Notes: generated by a model not told the origin, from the letters alone. Positions 10,378-23,061 are shown, numbered from the stretch's first letter. The stretch: 64,000 nt of DNA from Klebsiella pneumoniae (GCA_945872365.1 CAMBZJ010000016.1:1-64000), one strand, 5' to 3'. Made by a program: numbers and translations.

Positions 10378-10509
10378 TTTTGGATCGAGGCGAGGTGGTT
10401 CGGAGCTTCCGGGATCGGTCGAAGAACGACGAAGGCGGATGATGGCACCGCCGGCCCCGCCCGTCGAACGACGGAGCGGCCGGCGATGCCGCAATGCGTC
10501 AGCGGGGCA

Positions 10510-12360
10510 TCAGAGGACGTACTCGAACTGCATGCGGACGTTCGAGCGATCGCGGACGAGGCCCATCTGGTAGCGGTAGACCCCGCTGTTGATTGCCGAG
10601 TAGTCGACGATGAACCGGAAGGGGTCACGTACGAAGCGGATGTTCGGCTGGAACGTGAACATGCCCTGCCAGTCGTAGAACATGTTGAAGCCCGGGGTCA
10701 CCTGGAGGTTCACTTCGGTCATCGGGACCTTGGTGTTGTAAGTGGTGTTGATCGCCAGGGTCTGCAGGAACGAGTCCTGCACCAGCGGCACGACGCGCAC
10801 CGAGTTGTTCGGCTCGGGGATCGGGACGGCCAGGCGGCAACTCTGGCAGACCGAGCCGTTGCGGTCGAAGCCGAAGATGTGGCGATAGAAGAACTGGGTC
10901 GAGAGGAAGAACGTCTGGCTGGGATTGAGCCAGCGGACGTACTGGTTCGTGTCCCAGCCGAGCGCCATGTTGAAGGTATTGCGCCGCACGACGGTGTCGT
11001 AGGTGCCGTTGAGCACCGGGCTCAGGAACTCGGTCACGTACTGCCCGGTGAGGCCCTTGCCCGGGAACCCGGTCTCGGTCGGGCCGCGGAAGAGAGCCTC
11101 GTCCTTGAAGACCGCCGCCTCGGCCCGCAGCACGCTCTTGAGCGAGGGCAGCGCCGTGGTCATCGAGGCGCCGTTCACCCAGACCAGCGGTGCGGTCTGC
11201 TCGGCCGCGATGACCGACTGGAAGCCGGGTACGCCGGCGATCGCCAGCGAACTCGTGTAACCCGGATCAGTCGGCAAGGCGCCGCGAAAGCGCACCGCCG
11301 GGATGTCGAACATGGTCTGGTAGCTGGCGAGCGTGAAGGTGGTGTCCGCCGCGTTGAAGACCATGCGCGCGCCGCCGCGGAAGTTGTGCGCGGAGAGATC
11401 GGGGGCGTTGAGCAGCGCGAGGGTCTGTCCGGTGTACGGGCCGAGCGGATTCGCCCAAGGCGAGCCGGCGGGCGCACCCGGGACGAAGGCGACGGTGCGG
11501 TCGAAGGCCCAGTAGCCCTCGATGAACGCTTGGTCGAGGGGCCCCAGCGTGCCCAGGTTGTAGCTCACGCGCAGCATGTCGAGCGGGACGCGCCGCTCGT
11601 CGAGATCGAGGAAGAAGCCGCCGAAGCTATTGTCGACCGGGTTGATATTGTCGAGCAGGCGGAAGACGTCGGTCTCACCCCAGGCGAGGCTCTGGCGGCC
11701 GAAGCGCATGAAGAAGGGCCCCTGCTCCCAGTCGACGAACGCCTGAAAGAGGCGGTTGCGGTAGTCGCCCACGGCGCGCAGCCGGTTGCGCATGCGATCG
11801 ACGCGGTACTGGGACACCTGTCGGAGGGCTTCGCCGTTCAGGTTTCCGTTGGACGCGACGAAGATCTGGGTTTCGATCTCCTTGAGGCTCTGCCCCTGGT
11901 GGCTGTAAGGGCTGGGGCCCCAATTGTAGATGCTGTCGGCCTCGCCGCGGTAGGTCAGGTAGTAGCGGAACGAAGTCACGTCGGGCAGCGTCTTGCCCAT
12001 GGCGGTCGCGGCCATGTTCCACGGCGTGTACTTCAGGTACTGTTCCGTCCAGGGGAGCAGGTCGTGCTGCCACTTCATCTCGAGGAAGTAGCGGTTCTGG
12101 ATCACGTCGCCGGCGTGCGAGAAAGGGGAGGTGCCCCCGAAGACGCAGTTCTCCGCGTTCGGGGTCGCGTAGCACTCCGCCGGCTGGTTGGCCGGGCGGG
12201 TGGACTGCTTGTCCATCGTGCCGATGCGCAGGTTGCCGTACGCGCGCACGGTCAGGTTGATCGTGTCGGTGATCTTGAGGGCCTGCGCTTCGCGCGCGGC
12301 CAGGAGACCCGTCGCGGCAAGTGCGACGGCGAGCCATCGTCTGCTCGGCCTGTGTGCCAT
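10510..12360 (-). CDS. DUF1302-family outer-membrane protein (start trimmed to MAHRPSRRWLAVAL...)
   Basis: Signal peptide, FDRTVAF, VWNNPSQTFFLSTQFFYRHI-like beta-barrel strands, C-terminal aromatic strand. Confidence 0.82.
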   Translation of the reverse strand: MAHRPSRRWLAVALAATGLLAAREAQALKITDTINLTVRAYGNLRIGTMDKQSTRPANQPAECYATPNAENCVFGGTSPFSHAGDVIQNRYFLEMKWQHDLLPWTEQYLKYTPWNMAATAMGKTLPDVTSFRYYLTYRGEADSIYNWGPSPYSHQGQSLKEIETQIFVASNGNLNGEALRQVSQYRVDRMRNRLRAVGDYRNRLFQAFVDWEQGPFFMRFGRQSLAWGETDVFRLLDNINPVDNSFGGFFLDLDERRVPLDMLRVSYNLGTLGPLDQAFIEGYWAFDRTVAFVPGAPAGSPWANPLGPYTGQTLALLNAPDLSAHNFRGGARMVFNAADTTFTLASYQTMFDIPAVRFRGALPTDPGYTSSLAIAGVPGFQSVIAAEQTAPLVWVNGASMTTALPSLKSVLRAEAAVFKDEALFRGPTETGFPGKGLTGQYVTEFLSPVLNGTYDTVVRRNTFNMALGWDTNQYVRWLNPSQTFFLSTQFFYRHIFGFDRNGSVCQSCRLAVPIPEPNNSVRVVPLVQDSFLQTLAINTTYNTKVPMTEVNLQVTPGFNMFYDWQGMFTFQPNIRFVRDPFRFIVDYSAINSGVYRYQMGLVRDRSNVRMQFEYVL

Positions 12361-12654
12361 CGGATCCTCCCTCGGTCTGGGCTCCTCGCGAGCCTGAAGT
12401 TTGCCGCCCTTACCCGGTTCGTGCAGATGGTCGGCACCGCCCGGGCCACGCCTTCTGGACCGACTCTCCCTGCGTGTCAACCGCGCGCCACGGCACCGCC
12501 CTTCGCGCTGCGTCGAAAAGACTTTCGGCAGCCGATTCTCCGGCCCCTCGCGCCGCCTTACCGACGCACCGGCTTGGCCTGCACCCGCCGGTTGAGTCGT
12601 CCGCCCGGGTCTGCTTTCGTCGGCCGCGACCGGAGAAGCTGTCGGGAGGTGGGC

Positions 12655-14115
12655 ATGGGGTCGAATCGGTCCCTTTGCCGCAGGCTCCTGTTCCTGGTGG
12701 CGGTGGTCGGTTGGTGTTGCGGGGGGTTCGCCTCCCGGGCGAGTGGGAACGAGCCGCGGCTCGAATTTGAAGAGGTCCTCGAGGTGCCCAGGAGCATCGA
12801 GGCCCGGGTGCGCTTCTGGGTCGACGTCTTCACGCAGTGGAGCGTGGAGGACGCGATCGTCCAGGACCGGGATCACCCGTGGGTCGTATTCGCGGTCGTG
12901 CCCATCGCGAAACCCTCGCGCGAAGAACTCGGACGGGTGCGTCAGGAGTACACGGCGCTCGCCCGGCGGGTCGAACGCGCCCTCGAGCGGCCCGAGACCC
13001 CCGCCGCAAAGGCGCTCGTCGGCGAGGACGGGGAACTCTGGCGGCGACTTCGCCCCCCCGTGCTCCCGGCCGCCTTCGCGGAAGCCCGCGACCGCATCGA
13101 GGTGCGGCCGGGCCAGCGGGAGATCTTCCTCGACAGCCTGGCGCGCTCCAAGTCGTATGTGGCGGCCATGCGGCGGCTCATGCGCGACGCGGGCCTTCCC
13201 GAGGAGATCGCCTGGCTGCCGCACGTCGAATCGTCGTTCAACGCCGACGCGCGCTCCAACGTCGGCGCCGTCGGCATCTGGCAGCTCATGCCCGAGACTG
13301 CGCGGCGAACCTTGCGCGTGGACGGCGGCGTGGACGAGCGGCGCGATCCGGTGCGCTCAACCCTCGCCGCTGCCAGGTACTTCCGCGAAGCGCACGACGC
13401 GCTGGGCAACTGGCCGCTCGCGGTGACCTCCTACAACTACGGCGTGAACGGCATGCGCCGGGCGATCGAGGCGCTCGGAACCGCCGACCTGGGCGACGTG
13501 ATCGAGCGGCACGACAGCCCCGCCTTCGGATACTCGGCGAAGAACTTCTTCGCGCAGTTCCTCGCGGCCGTGCACATCTCGCAACACGAGTCCTTCTACT
13601 TCCCTCGGCGTACACGAGCCGGCGGAGGCGATCCCCCGCCCCTGCGACCCGCGCGGGTGACCGTGCTCTGCACGCTGCGGCCGGGTGCGACGACGCTGCT
13701 CGAGCCGCCCTCGCCTCCGACGCTCGCGGCCTTCGTTCCCGGCCTGCCGGGACCGGAAACCACCGCGTCGCCGTCTCCGGCGTTGGTGTTCGAAGCGGGC
13801 CCGGCAGACCGACGCCTCGTGCGTACAGGCTCCGCGCCGCCCGTCGTCCAGGCCACGCGGGGGGGCGGAGCCACGGCGCACGACGGTGCGGCCGGCGAAC
13901 CGCGTGGGCGCCCCGGCCGGATCGCGCCGCCCTCTCCCGATCCACCGGTCGCGACGGCGCGGGCCGCCCGGGAGTACGTCGTCCGCAAGGGCGACACGCT
14001 CTGGACGATCGCGCGCCAGCACGGCACGACGGTCGAGGCGATCCGCTTGGCGAATCGCGCCGTGCCGCAGTCGGCCCAGTTGCAGCTCGGGCAGCGACTG
14101 CTCATCACCGGCTGA
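12655..14115 (+). CDS. Lytic murein transglycosylase (MltD-like, SLT domain) with C-terminal LysM domain
   Basis: SLT motif LPHVESSFNADARSNVGAVGIWQLMPETA; LysM YVVRKGDTLWTIARQHGTTVEAIRLANR. Confidence 0.92.
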   Translation: MGSNRSLCRRLLFLVAVVGWCCGGFASRASGNEPRLEFEEVLEVPRSIEARVRFWVDVFTQWSVEDAIVQDRDHPWVVFAVVPIAKPSREELGRVRQEYTALARRVERALERPETPAAKALVGEDGELWRRLRPPVLPAAFAEARDRIEVRPGQREIFLDSLARSKSYVAAMRRLMRDAGLPEEIAWLPHVESSFNADARSNVGAVGIWQLMPETARRTLRVDGGVDERRDPVRSTLAAARYFREAHDALGNWPLAVTSYNYGVNGMRRAIEALGTADLGDVIERHDSPAFGYSAKNFFAQFLAAVHISQHESFYFPRRTRAGGGDPPPLRPARVTVLCTLRPGATTLLEPPSPPTLAAFVPGLPGPETTASPSPALVFEAGPADRRLVRTGSAPPVVQATRGGGATAHDGAAGEPRGRPGRIAPPSPDPPVATARAAREYVVRKGDTLWTIARQHGTTVEAIRLANRAVPQSAQLQLGQRLLITG

Positions 14116-14121
14116 GGGTCG

Positions 14122-14916
14122 GTGACCCGCGTGGCAACGGAGGATCTCGCGATGGCCGGTGCGGCGCGGGTCCTCGTCGGTGCGCGCCACGCGATCGCGC
14201 TCACCGGCGCGGGGCTCTCGGTCGAGAGCGGAATCCCTCCCTTCCGCGGCCCCGGCGGTCTGTGGACCAGGCACGGCGAGCCGCCGCTCGACGGGTGGCA
14301 GCGCTTCCTCGCCGATCCGAAGGCCTTCTGGGAGTCGCGACTGCGACCGAGCGGCCCGATGCTCGAACTCGCCCGCACCCTCGACGCGGCGCAGCCCAAC
14401 CCGGGCCATGCGGCGCTGGTCGAGCTGGAGGGACTGGGGATCATGCGCTGCGTCGTGACGCAGAATATCGACGACCTGCACCGCCGTGCCGGGCAGCGCT
14501 TCCTCGCCGAGATCCACGGCAACGCGCACCTGGTCCGCTGCATCGCGTGCTCGGCGCGATGGCCGCGCGAGGAGATCCCCGTCGAGGTGCTGCCCCCGAC
14601 GTGCGGACGCTGCGGTGGGCTGCTCAAGTCCGACACCGTGTCCTTCGGCGAGCCGATCCCGTCCGACGTGCTGCACCGCAGTCTCGACGAGGCGGCGCAC
14701 GCCGACTGCATCCTGGTCGCCGGCACCTCGGCGACCGTCCACCCGGCCGCCTCCCTGCCCCACTCCGTCCTCGAGCGCGGCGGCACGCTCATCGAGGTGA
14801 ATCCGCACGAGAGCGAACTCTCCGGCTTCGCGACCTTCACCCTGCGCGGTCCTGCCGGCGAGATCCTCCCGCGACTGGTGCAAGCGGTGCGGCGGCTGCG
14901 AGACCAGCCGGCCTGA
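14122..14916 (+). CDS. cobB: SIR2-family NAD-dependent protein deacylase
   Basis: GAGLSVESGIPPFRG, TQNIDDLHRRAG, four zinc Cys (CIACS, CGRCG). Confidence 0.93.
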   Translation: MTRVATEDLAMAGAARVLVGARHAIALTGAGLSVESGIPPFRGPGGLWTRHGEPPLDGWQRFLADPKAFWESRLRPSGPMLELARTLDAAQPNPGHAALVELEGLGIMRCVVTQNIDDLHRRAGQRFLAEIHGNAHLVRCIACSARWPREEIPVEVLPPTCGRCGGLLKSDTVSFGEPIPSDVLHRSLDEAAHADCILVAGTSATVHPAASLPHSVLERGGTLIEVNPHESELSGFATFTLRGPAGEILPRLVQAVRRLRDQPA

Positions 14917-15005
14917 GGGTCGACGACGGCCGCGAACGACCGCCGACGCACGCCACGACGGCACCACCGCGAGCGGCACCACGTTCGCGCCCGAGCGGGC
15001 GCGCC

Positions 15006-15911
15006 TCAGGTTTCCGTTGCGAAGAACGCCTCGATGCTGCCGCTCGTGACGTCGATCTCCAACGAACGCCGGTCGCGCGAGACTGCGAGCAGAATCCGGT
15101 CGCCGCTCGCGTGCCGCCAGATCGCCTCGAAGAGCGAGGCGCGATCGTGCACCGGTCGGCCGTCGATCGCATCGACGACGTCTCCGGGGGCGAGCCCTGC
15201 CCGAGCCGACGGGCTCTCCGGAATCACCCCGGCGATCACCAGATTCTCGCCGATCGGGTAGCAGGTGAGGCCGAGCCAGGCGCGGCGAGGGCCGGGCAAC
15301 GGAGGTGCTCCGACCGCGACCGCGTCGACGAGACCGACCGCGAGCGAGGTCGGAACCGCGAACGTGGCGCGGCCGATCTCGGCCAGGGATAGCGAGGCGA
15401 TACCCATCACCCGGCCCCGGACGTCGACGAGTGGGCCGCCGCCGAGTCCGGGCATCTCCGCGCTGGCGAGGATGCCGCGCTCGACGCGATATTCCCAGAA
15501 GGCCTCGAAGGGGCCGACCGCCGTGACCATGCCGCTGCGCACCTCTCGCCCGGCGCCGGTGCTGGCGACGACGAAGCAATCCTCGCCCGGCATCACATCC
15601 GGGTTCGGGCGCATCGGCAGCACGCGCGGCAGGGGCCCCTCGACCTCGACGACCGCGAGCCCGCTCGCATAGTCGATCGCGGCGACGCGCCCCTCGGCAG
15701 TCGAGCCGTCGGGCCAGGTCGCGCGGACGGCACGGGCCCCGATCGCGACATAATGCGCGGTGACGATCGCGCCGCTTCCGCCGAGCAGGACGCCGGTGCC
15801 CATCCGCTCCGCACCGAGGATCGGAGCCGACGGATGGCCGGGAGCGACATCCGAGACCAGGTGGGCGGTCGACGGGAGCACCCGCTGGAGGAGGTGAAGG
15901 GATGCGTTCAA
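15006..15911 (-). CDS. Trypsin-like/HtrA-like serine protease with C-terminal PDZ domain (start uncertain; non-ATG)
   Basis: PDZ-like SPSARAGLAPGDVVDAIDGRPV; upstream protease-like fold; catalytic Ser region atypical (EMPGLGGGPLVD). Confidence 0.65.
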   Translation of the reverse strand: MNASLHLLQRVLPSTAHLVSDVAPGHPSAPILGAERMGTGVLLGGSGAIVTAHYVAIGARAVRATWPDGSTAEGRVAAIDYASGLAVVEVEGPLPRVLPMRPNPDVMPGEDCFVVASTGAGREVRSGMVTAVGPFEAFWEYRVERGILASAEMPGLGGGPLVDVRGRVMGIASLSLAEIGRATFAVPTSLAVGLVDAVAVGAPPLPGPRRAWLGLTCYPIGENLVIAGVIPESPSARAGLAPGDVVDAIDGRPVHDRASLFEAIWRHASGDRILLAVSRDRRSLEIDVTSGSIEAFFATET

Positions 15912-15944
15912 CGGGCTAACCGTGTCGGCTGGGAAAGCGATCGC

Positions 15945-17375
15945 ATGTGGAACTCCAACCTCGACCCGGCGCAAGCGGAGCCGGCCCGGCTCTTCGAGCG
16001 GCTCGCCGGGGAACCCGGCGCCTTCTGGATCGACGCCGGCGACGGCACGGACGCGTTTCTCTCCGCCTGGCCCGACGCCCGATTGTCGATCGAGCGCGGG
16101 GGTCAGGTCAAGCTCGAAGACGGCGGCCGGCATCGAACCTTGGCCGACGACCCGCTCGCGGCACTGGAGCGCTTCGTCTCCGAGGGCACCTCGGCGGCAC
16201 CAGCCGGGCGCGCGCCGCGGGTCGTCGGCGCCCTCGCCTACGACCTCGGTCCGTCGATCGAGCCGCGCATGCGGCTCGCCCGTGGCGCGGGCGACGGCCT
16301 GCCGCTCGCCGTACTCGCCCGCTACCCGGCGGTGGCGGTCTGCCGGCGCGAGCGGCCTGACGCGGCCTGGTCGGTGCACGTCGAGGCCGATCGCCCCGAA
16401 GCGGCGGAGCGACTGGTCGCCGCACTGCGCGCGCCTGCATCCGCGCGCCCGGTCGCGCAGGCCGCTTCGGTGCTGACGGAGTCGCCGGACCGCGAGGAGT
16501 ACCTGCGTGCGGTGGCACGAGCGCAGGAACTCATCGCGCGGGGCGACCTCTACCAGGTGAACCTCGCGCAGCGCTTCGTCGTCGACGACGTCGCCGACCC
16601 GGCCCGGATCTTCCTGCGGTTGCGCGAGGTGCAGCCGATGGCGCGCGGATGCTTCCTCGACGCGGGCGGGTTCACCCTCCTCTCGAACTCGCCCGAGAGG
16701 TTCCTGCGCGTCCGTGACGACGGGATCGAGACCGAGCCGATCAAGGGCACGCGCCCCCGCGGAGCGTCGGCGCCCGAGGACGACGCCCAGCGGCACGACC
16801 TCACGTCCGACACGAAGGAGCGCGCCGAGCACGTCATGATCGTCGACCTCGAGCGCAACGACCTGGGCCGCGTCTGTCGCAGCGGCAGCGTCACCGTGCC
16901 CTCCCTCATGCGGGTCGAATCCTTCGCGACGCTGCACCACATGGTCTCGACGGTGCGGGGCCGCCTGCGACCGGAGGTCGGCCTCGCCGACCTGCTGCGC
17001 GCGACCTTTCCCGGCGGATCGGTGACCGGCGCGCCCAAGATCCGGGCGACGCAGGTGATCGCGGAACTCGAGGCCGGACCGCGCGGCTTCTACACCGGGG
17101 CGCTGCTGTGGTTTCGCGGCCCGCGCGACTTCGATTCGAACATTGCGATCCGCACCGCCGTCGTCCGCGACGGGCGACTCGTCCACAGCGTCGGTGCGGG
17201 TATCGTCGCCGACTCCGACGCCGAGCGCGAGGTCCGCGAGTGCCGCCTGAAGGCCGCTCCGCTTCTCCGTGCGGCGGGACTCTCCGACGATGCCGTCGCG
17301 GTACGAAGGTCGCCCGCGAACGCCGGCCTCGCCTCCCCGGTCGTCGAGGGGCACGGCACGGAGCCGTCGCGGTGA
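15945..17375 (+). CDS. pabB: Aminodeoxychorismate synthase component I (anthranilate synthase component I-like)
   Basis: PIKGTRPRG, HVMIVDLERNDLGRV, FPGGSVTGAPKIRA motifs. Confidence 0.93.
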   Translation: MWNSNLDPAQAEPARLFERLAGEPGAFWIDAGDGTDAFLSAWPDARLSIERGGQVKLEDGGRHRTLADDPLAALERFVSEGTSAAPAGRAPRVVGALAYDLGPSIEPRMRLARGAGDGLPLAVLARYPAVAVCRRERPDAAWSVHVEADRPEAAERLVAALRAPASARPVAQAASVLTESPDREEYLRAVARAQELIARGDLYQVNLAQRFVVDDVADPARIFLRLREVQPMARGCFLDAGGFTLLSNSPERFLRVRDDGIETEPIKGTRPRGASAPEDDAQRHDLTSDTKERAEHVMIVDLERNDLGRVCRSGSVTVPSLMRVESFATLHHMVSTVRGRLRPEVGLADLLRATFPGGSVTGAPKIRATQVIAELEAGPRGFYTGALLWFRGPRDFDSNIAIRTAVVRDGRLVHSVGAGIVADSDAEREVRECRLKAAPLLRAAGLSDDAVAVRRSPANAGLASPVVEGHGTEPSR

Positions 17376-18358
17376 GGCACGTGCGACCGCCGCGGCCGAA
17401 CGCCGGCTTCGCCTGGGTCGACGGTACCATCCTCCCCGCCGCGCGCGCGTCCGTCCCGGTCTTCGACCGAGGCTTCCTCTACGGCGAGGCGTTCTTCGAG
17501 ACGCTGCTCGTCCGCGATGGACGCCCGCTTCTGTGGCGACCTCACCTCAAGCGCCTGCATGCGAGCCTCGCGCACTTCGCGATCCCACGTCCCGAACACG
17601 ACCTCGGGAGCGCCGCGGCGGATCTGCTCGCGGCCTGCCGGCTTCGCGACGCGGCACTGCGCATCACGGTCACGCGCGGCACGGGCGAGGGACTCGCCGC
17701 GCCAGAGGGAACGCGCCCCACCGTCGTGATGACGCTGCGCCCCCTGCCGCCCGGACTCGACGAGAACCGCGTGCACGGCATCACCGCGGTGAGGCTCGCT
17801 TTCGGGCAGGGGCTCGCTCGGCCCGCCGCAGGCCACAAGAACGTCGACTACCTCGCGGCAATCGCCGGCCGGCGTGCGGCCGTGCGCGACGGCGCAAGCG
17901 ACGCGATCTTCGTCGAAGCCGATGGCCGGGTGAGCGAGGCGACGACGAGCAACCTCTTCATGGTCCGCCGAGGACGCCTGGCGACGCCTCCCGACGCGGC
18001 GGGCTGCCTCCCCGGCGTCACCCGCGACGTCGTGCTCGTCCTCGCCCGCCGCGCGGGTCTCGACGTGCGCGAGGCGCCGATCGCGGCGGCCGCACTCGAC
18101 CGCGCCGACGAGATCCTGCTCACCTCCTCCATCGCCGAGGTGGTTCCGGTCGTTGTCCTCGACGGACGACCGGTCGGAAGCGGGCGCCCGGGGCCGGTCG
18201 CCCTGCGATTACAGGAACTCTACCGGGCCTTCCTCGCTCGCTCGCTCGCCGCGACGACGCCGCGAGGGCGACGGCGCCCGTCCATACCCGGGCCGCATCC
18301 ACCCTCGCGGCGAGGGGCTTGGCGGTCGCAAGCCCGGCTGGCACGCGGCCGGCCATGA
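17372..18358 (+). CDS. pabC: Class IV aminotransferase / aminodeoxychorismate lyase (GTG start overlapping pabB stop)
   Basis: PLP-IV motifs: FDRGFLYGEAFFET, GHKNVDYL, EATTSNLFMV, LTSSIAEVVPV. Confidence 0.88.
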   Translation: MRHVRPPRPNAGFAWVDGTILPAARASVPVFDRGFLYGEAFFETLLVRDGRPLLWRPHLKRLHASLAHFAIPRPEHDLGSAAADLLAACRLRDAALRITVTRGTGEGLAAPEGTRPTVVMTLRPLPPGLDENRVHGITAVRLAFGQGLARPAAGHKNVDYLAAIAGRRAAVRDGASDAIFVEADGRVSEATTSNLFMVRRGRLATPPDAAGCLPGVTRDVVLVLARRAGLDVREAPIAAAALDRADEILLTSSIAEVVPVVVLDGRPVGSGRPGPVALRLQELYRAFLARSLAATTPRGRRRPSIPGPHPPSRRGAWRSQARLARGRP

Positions 18359-18370
18359 CGCGGATCCGAC

Positions 18371-18590
18371 AGATCCACGGCCAAGCCGATCGAGTTGCTC
18401 TTCGAAGAGATGGCCGGCACACCGGCCGGAGATGGTCCTCGGGCAGATGACCCTGAGCGCGCTCGGCATCGGCTGCATCATCGGCGCCGGCATCTTCGTG
18501 CGGACGCGGCTCGCAGCGAACCGGTTCGCGGGCCCCGGACTCGTCCTCTCGTTCGTCGTCGCCGGAATCGGCTGTGCCCTGCGTCGGGCC
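18371..18590 (+). pseudogene. Fragment of APC-superfamily amino-acid permease N-terminus with one frameshift, truncated 3'
   Basis: RSTAKPIELLFEEMAG (one frame) then MTLSALGIGCIIGAGIFVRTRLAANRFAGPGLVLSFVVAGIGCAL (second frame): first helices of a CAT/YhdG-type permease. Confidence 0.75.
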
Positions 18591-18594
18591 GTCC

Positions 18595-19097
18595 TCAGGT
18601 GCCGAGCAGGAACGGCAGCGCCGTCATGCCTGCGCCGATCAGGATGCTGAGCGTCGACATCGCGGCCTCCTCCGCCTTCTCGGAGAACGGCCGTTCCTCG
18701 TGGCCCGCCGACGGGGCCTTGCCGGTCTCGTGACCATGACGGTCGGGTTCGCCCGGATCCTCGAGCAGTTCGCCCGCACCCGCGGTGGTCGCGGAACGCT
18801 CCTGGCGGAGCGCCTCGACCTCGCTGCCCGCATCAAAGGGTTCGCCGCCGACCGGCTCCCCGTCGGCGGCGTCGCGGGGCTCGCGATTCGGGTCGGCCAG
18901 CCAACCGACGCTGGGTGCGTTCTCGTGCCAGACCTCGTTGGTCCACTTCGTGCCGAAGCCGTCGTCGAAGAACGGGTCCTCGAAGGGATCGTTGGCCGCG
19001 TCGTGCTTGGTGCCGCTGCAGGCCGCGAACAGGAAGAGCGCCATCGCGACCGCGATCGCGGCGGCCCGGCGGATCCGGCTCGTCGGATGGACCGGTG

Positions 19098-19101
<4 letters not shown>
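18595..19101 (-). CDS. Small hypothetical lipoprotein, overlapping the uvrA stop
   Basis: Signal/lipobox [11 protein letters not shown]-terminal hydrophobic [21 protein letters not shown]; 4-bp overlap with uvrA. Confidence 0.65.
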
Positions 19102-21980
<2,879 letters not shown>

Positions 21981-22188
21981 GAACCACTTCCGACTCTAGC
22001 GCGCCGCGCGACCGCGGGCCACGTCGGCGGTCGCGCCACGAGACGCGGGGCCCGAGCGCGGCGTCGAGGGCCGGCGGCCGGTCCGCCCCGGCCTGCCGGC
22101 GGGGGAGACCGAGGGCGGTGCCGCGGGTCGGGACCGCGGACCTCGCGCGCGCCGGCCCGACCAAGGCGCCCCCACCGTCCCCGGAATC

Positions 22189-22590
22189 TCAGCGACAATC
22201 AGCGGTGCAGTTGGCGGCCGTCTCGGGTCCATCACAGGTGCCGTCGCCGCAGCAGGAGGAAGTCTGTCCGGCGACGCACGGGGTGGGGTCGTCCCCGCCG
22301 GGGACGGGCTCTACTCCACCTGCGCCCCGCACGGCGGTCTCGCCATGCAGGCAACCGATGAACAGGTTCTCGCCGGCGCCAGCGACATGGTAGTGATACC
22401 CGCGGGTCGCGTCGCGATGGCCGCGACAGTCGTCGAGATCCGTCGGCGTCGTGCCGTCACCTTCCGACATCGCGTGCATCGCGTATCCGTCGATGGCGAA
22501 GCCGATCAGCGCCGCATGGCCGTCACCTTTCTCGATCTTTCGAGAGCAGCCCGTGGCTGCATGGTAGTGGTATCCCACGGCGAGGTTCAC
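22189..22590 (-). CDS. YHYH-domain protein, apparently N-terminally truncated, with Cys-rich tail
   Basis: Two GYHYH motifs (AVGYHYHAATGC, RGYHYHVAG), FAIDGY; tail CCGDGTCDGPETAANCTADC; no signal peptide in the ORF. Confidence 0.6.
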   Translation of the reverse strand: MNLAVGYHYHAATGCSRKIEKGDGHAALIGFAIDGYAMHAMSEGDGTTPTDLDDCRGHRDATRGYHYHVAGAGENLFIGCLHGETAVRGAGGVEPVPGGDDPTPCVAGQTSSCCGDGTCDGPETAANCTADCR

Positions 22591-22767
22591 GTGCCCGCCA
22601 AAGTGCTCCCGACTCCGCCGCCGACGTAGTCGAGTGTCCGGGGGAGTGCGGGTCGCACTCGCAACGGAAGACCCTCCCGGGGCCGGATTCGTTAGGGCGA
22701 TTCTGGGGCGGCCCGGGATGATTCACCCGGGCCTTGCACAACGGCCGCCCTGCGGGAAGATCCAAGG

Positions 22768-22995
22768 GTGCCCGACCGCGACGCCGACGATTCGGTCCCC
22801 GCTTCCCGTGCAACCGGGGCGCGGACGGGCCCCGACCCCGGGCTGTGCGGCTCCTGCACCCACGTGCGCGTCGTCGAGACTCGGCGCGGCAGCGAGTTCT
22901 GGATGTGCGGTCTCGCCGCGAGCGACCCGGGGTTTAGGCGCTATCCCGCTTTGCCGGTCCGGACATGCGCGGGGTGGCGGTCGTCGGAGCGCTGA
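22768..22995 (+). CDS. Small Cys-containing conserved-type hypothetical protein (75 aa)
   Basis: CGSCTHVRVVETRRGSEFWMCG...FRRYPALPVRTCAGW; plausible zinc-knuckle spacing. Confidence 0.55.
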   Translation: MPDRDADDSVPASRATGARTGPDPGLCGSCTHVRVVETRRGSEFWMCGLAASDPGFRRYPALPVRTCAGWRSSER

Positions 22996-23061
22996 CCACC
23001 GTCGGCGTGGTTATTCCTGCGGGCGCGACAGCCGTCGCCGCGCGCCCGCAGGCCCGACCGA

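Noticed and set aside
9322-14115. 1597-aa plus-strand ORF
   Set aside because: Only the 3' part (12655-14115, MltD-like) has protein character; the rest is the antisense shadow of the DUF1302/YCF48 genes in GC-rich DNA.
12837-15392. 851-aa plus-strand ORF
   Set aside because: Arg/Ala/Gly low-complexity translation in the alternative frame of MltD and cobB.
17372-18358. Unusual Arg/Pro-rich C-terminal tail of PabC (PRGRRRPSIPGPHPPSRRGAW...) as a novel domain
   Set aside because: More simply a read-through of spacer sequence after a lost stop next to the decayed permease fragment.
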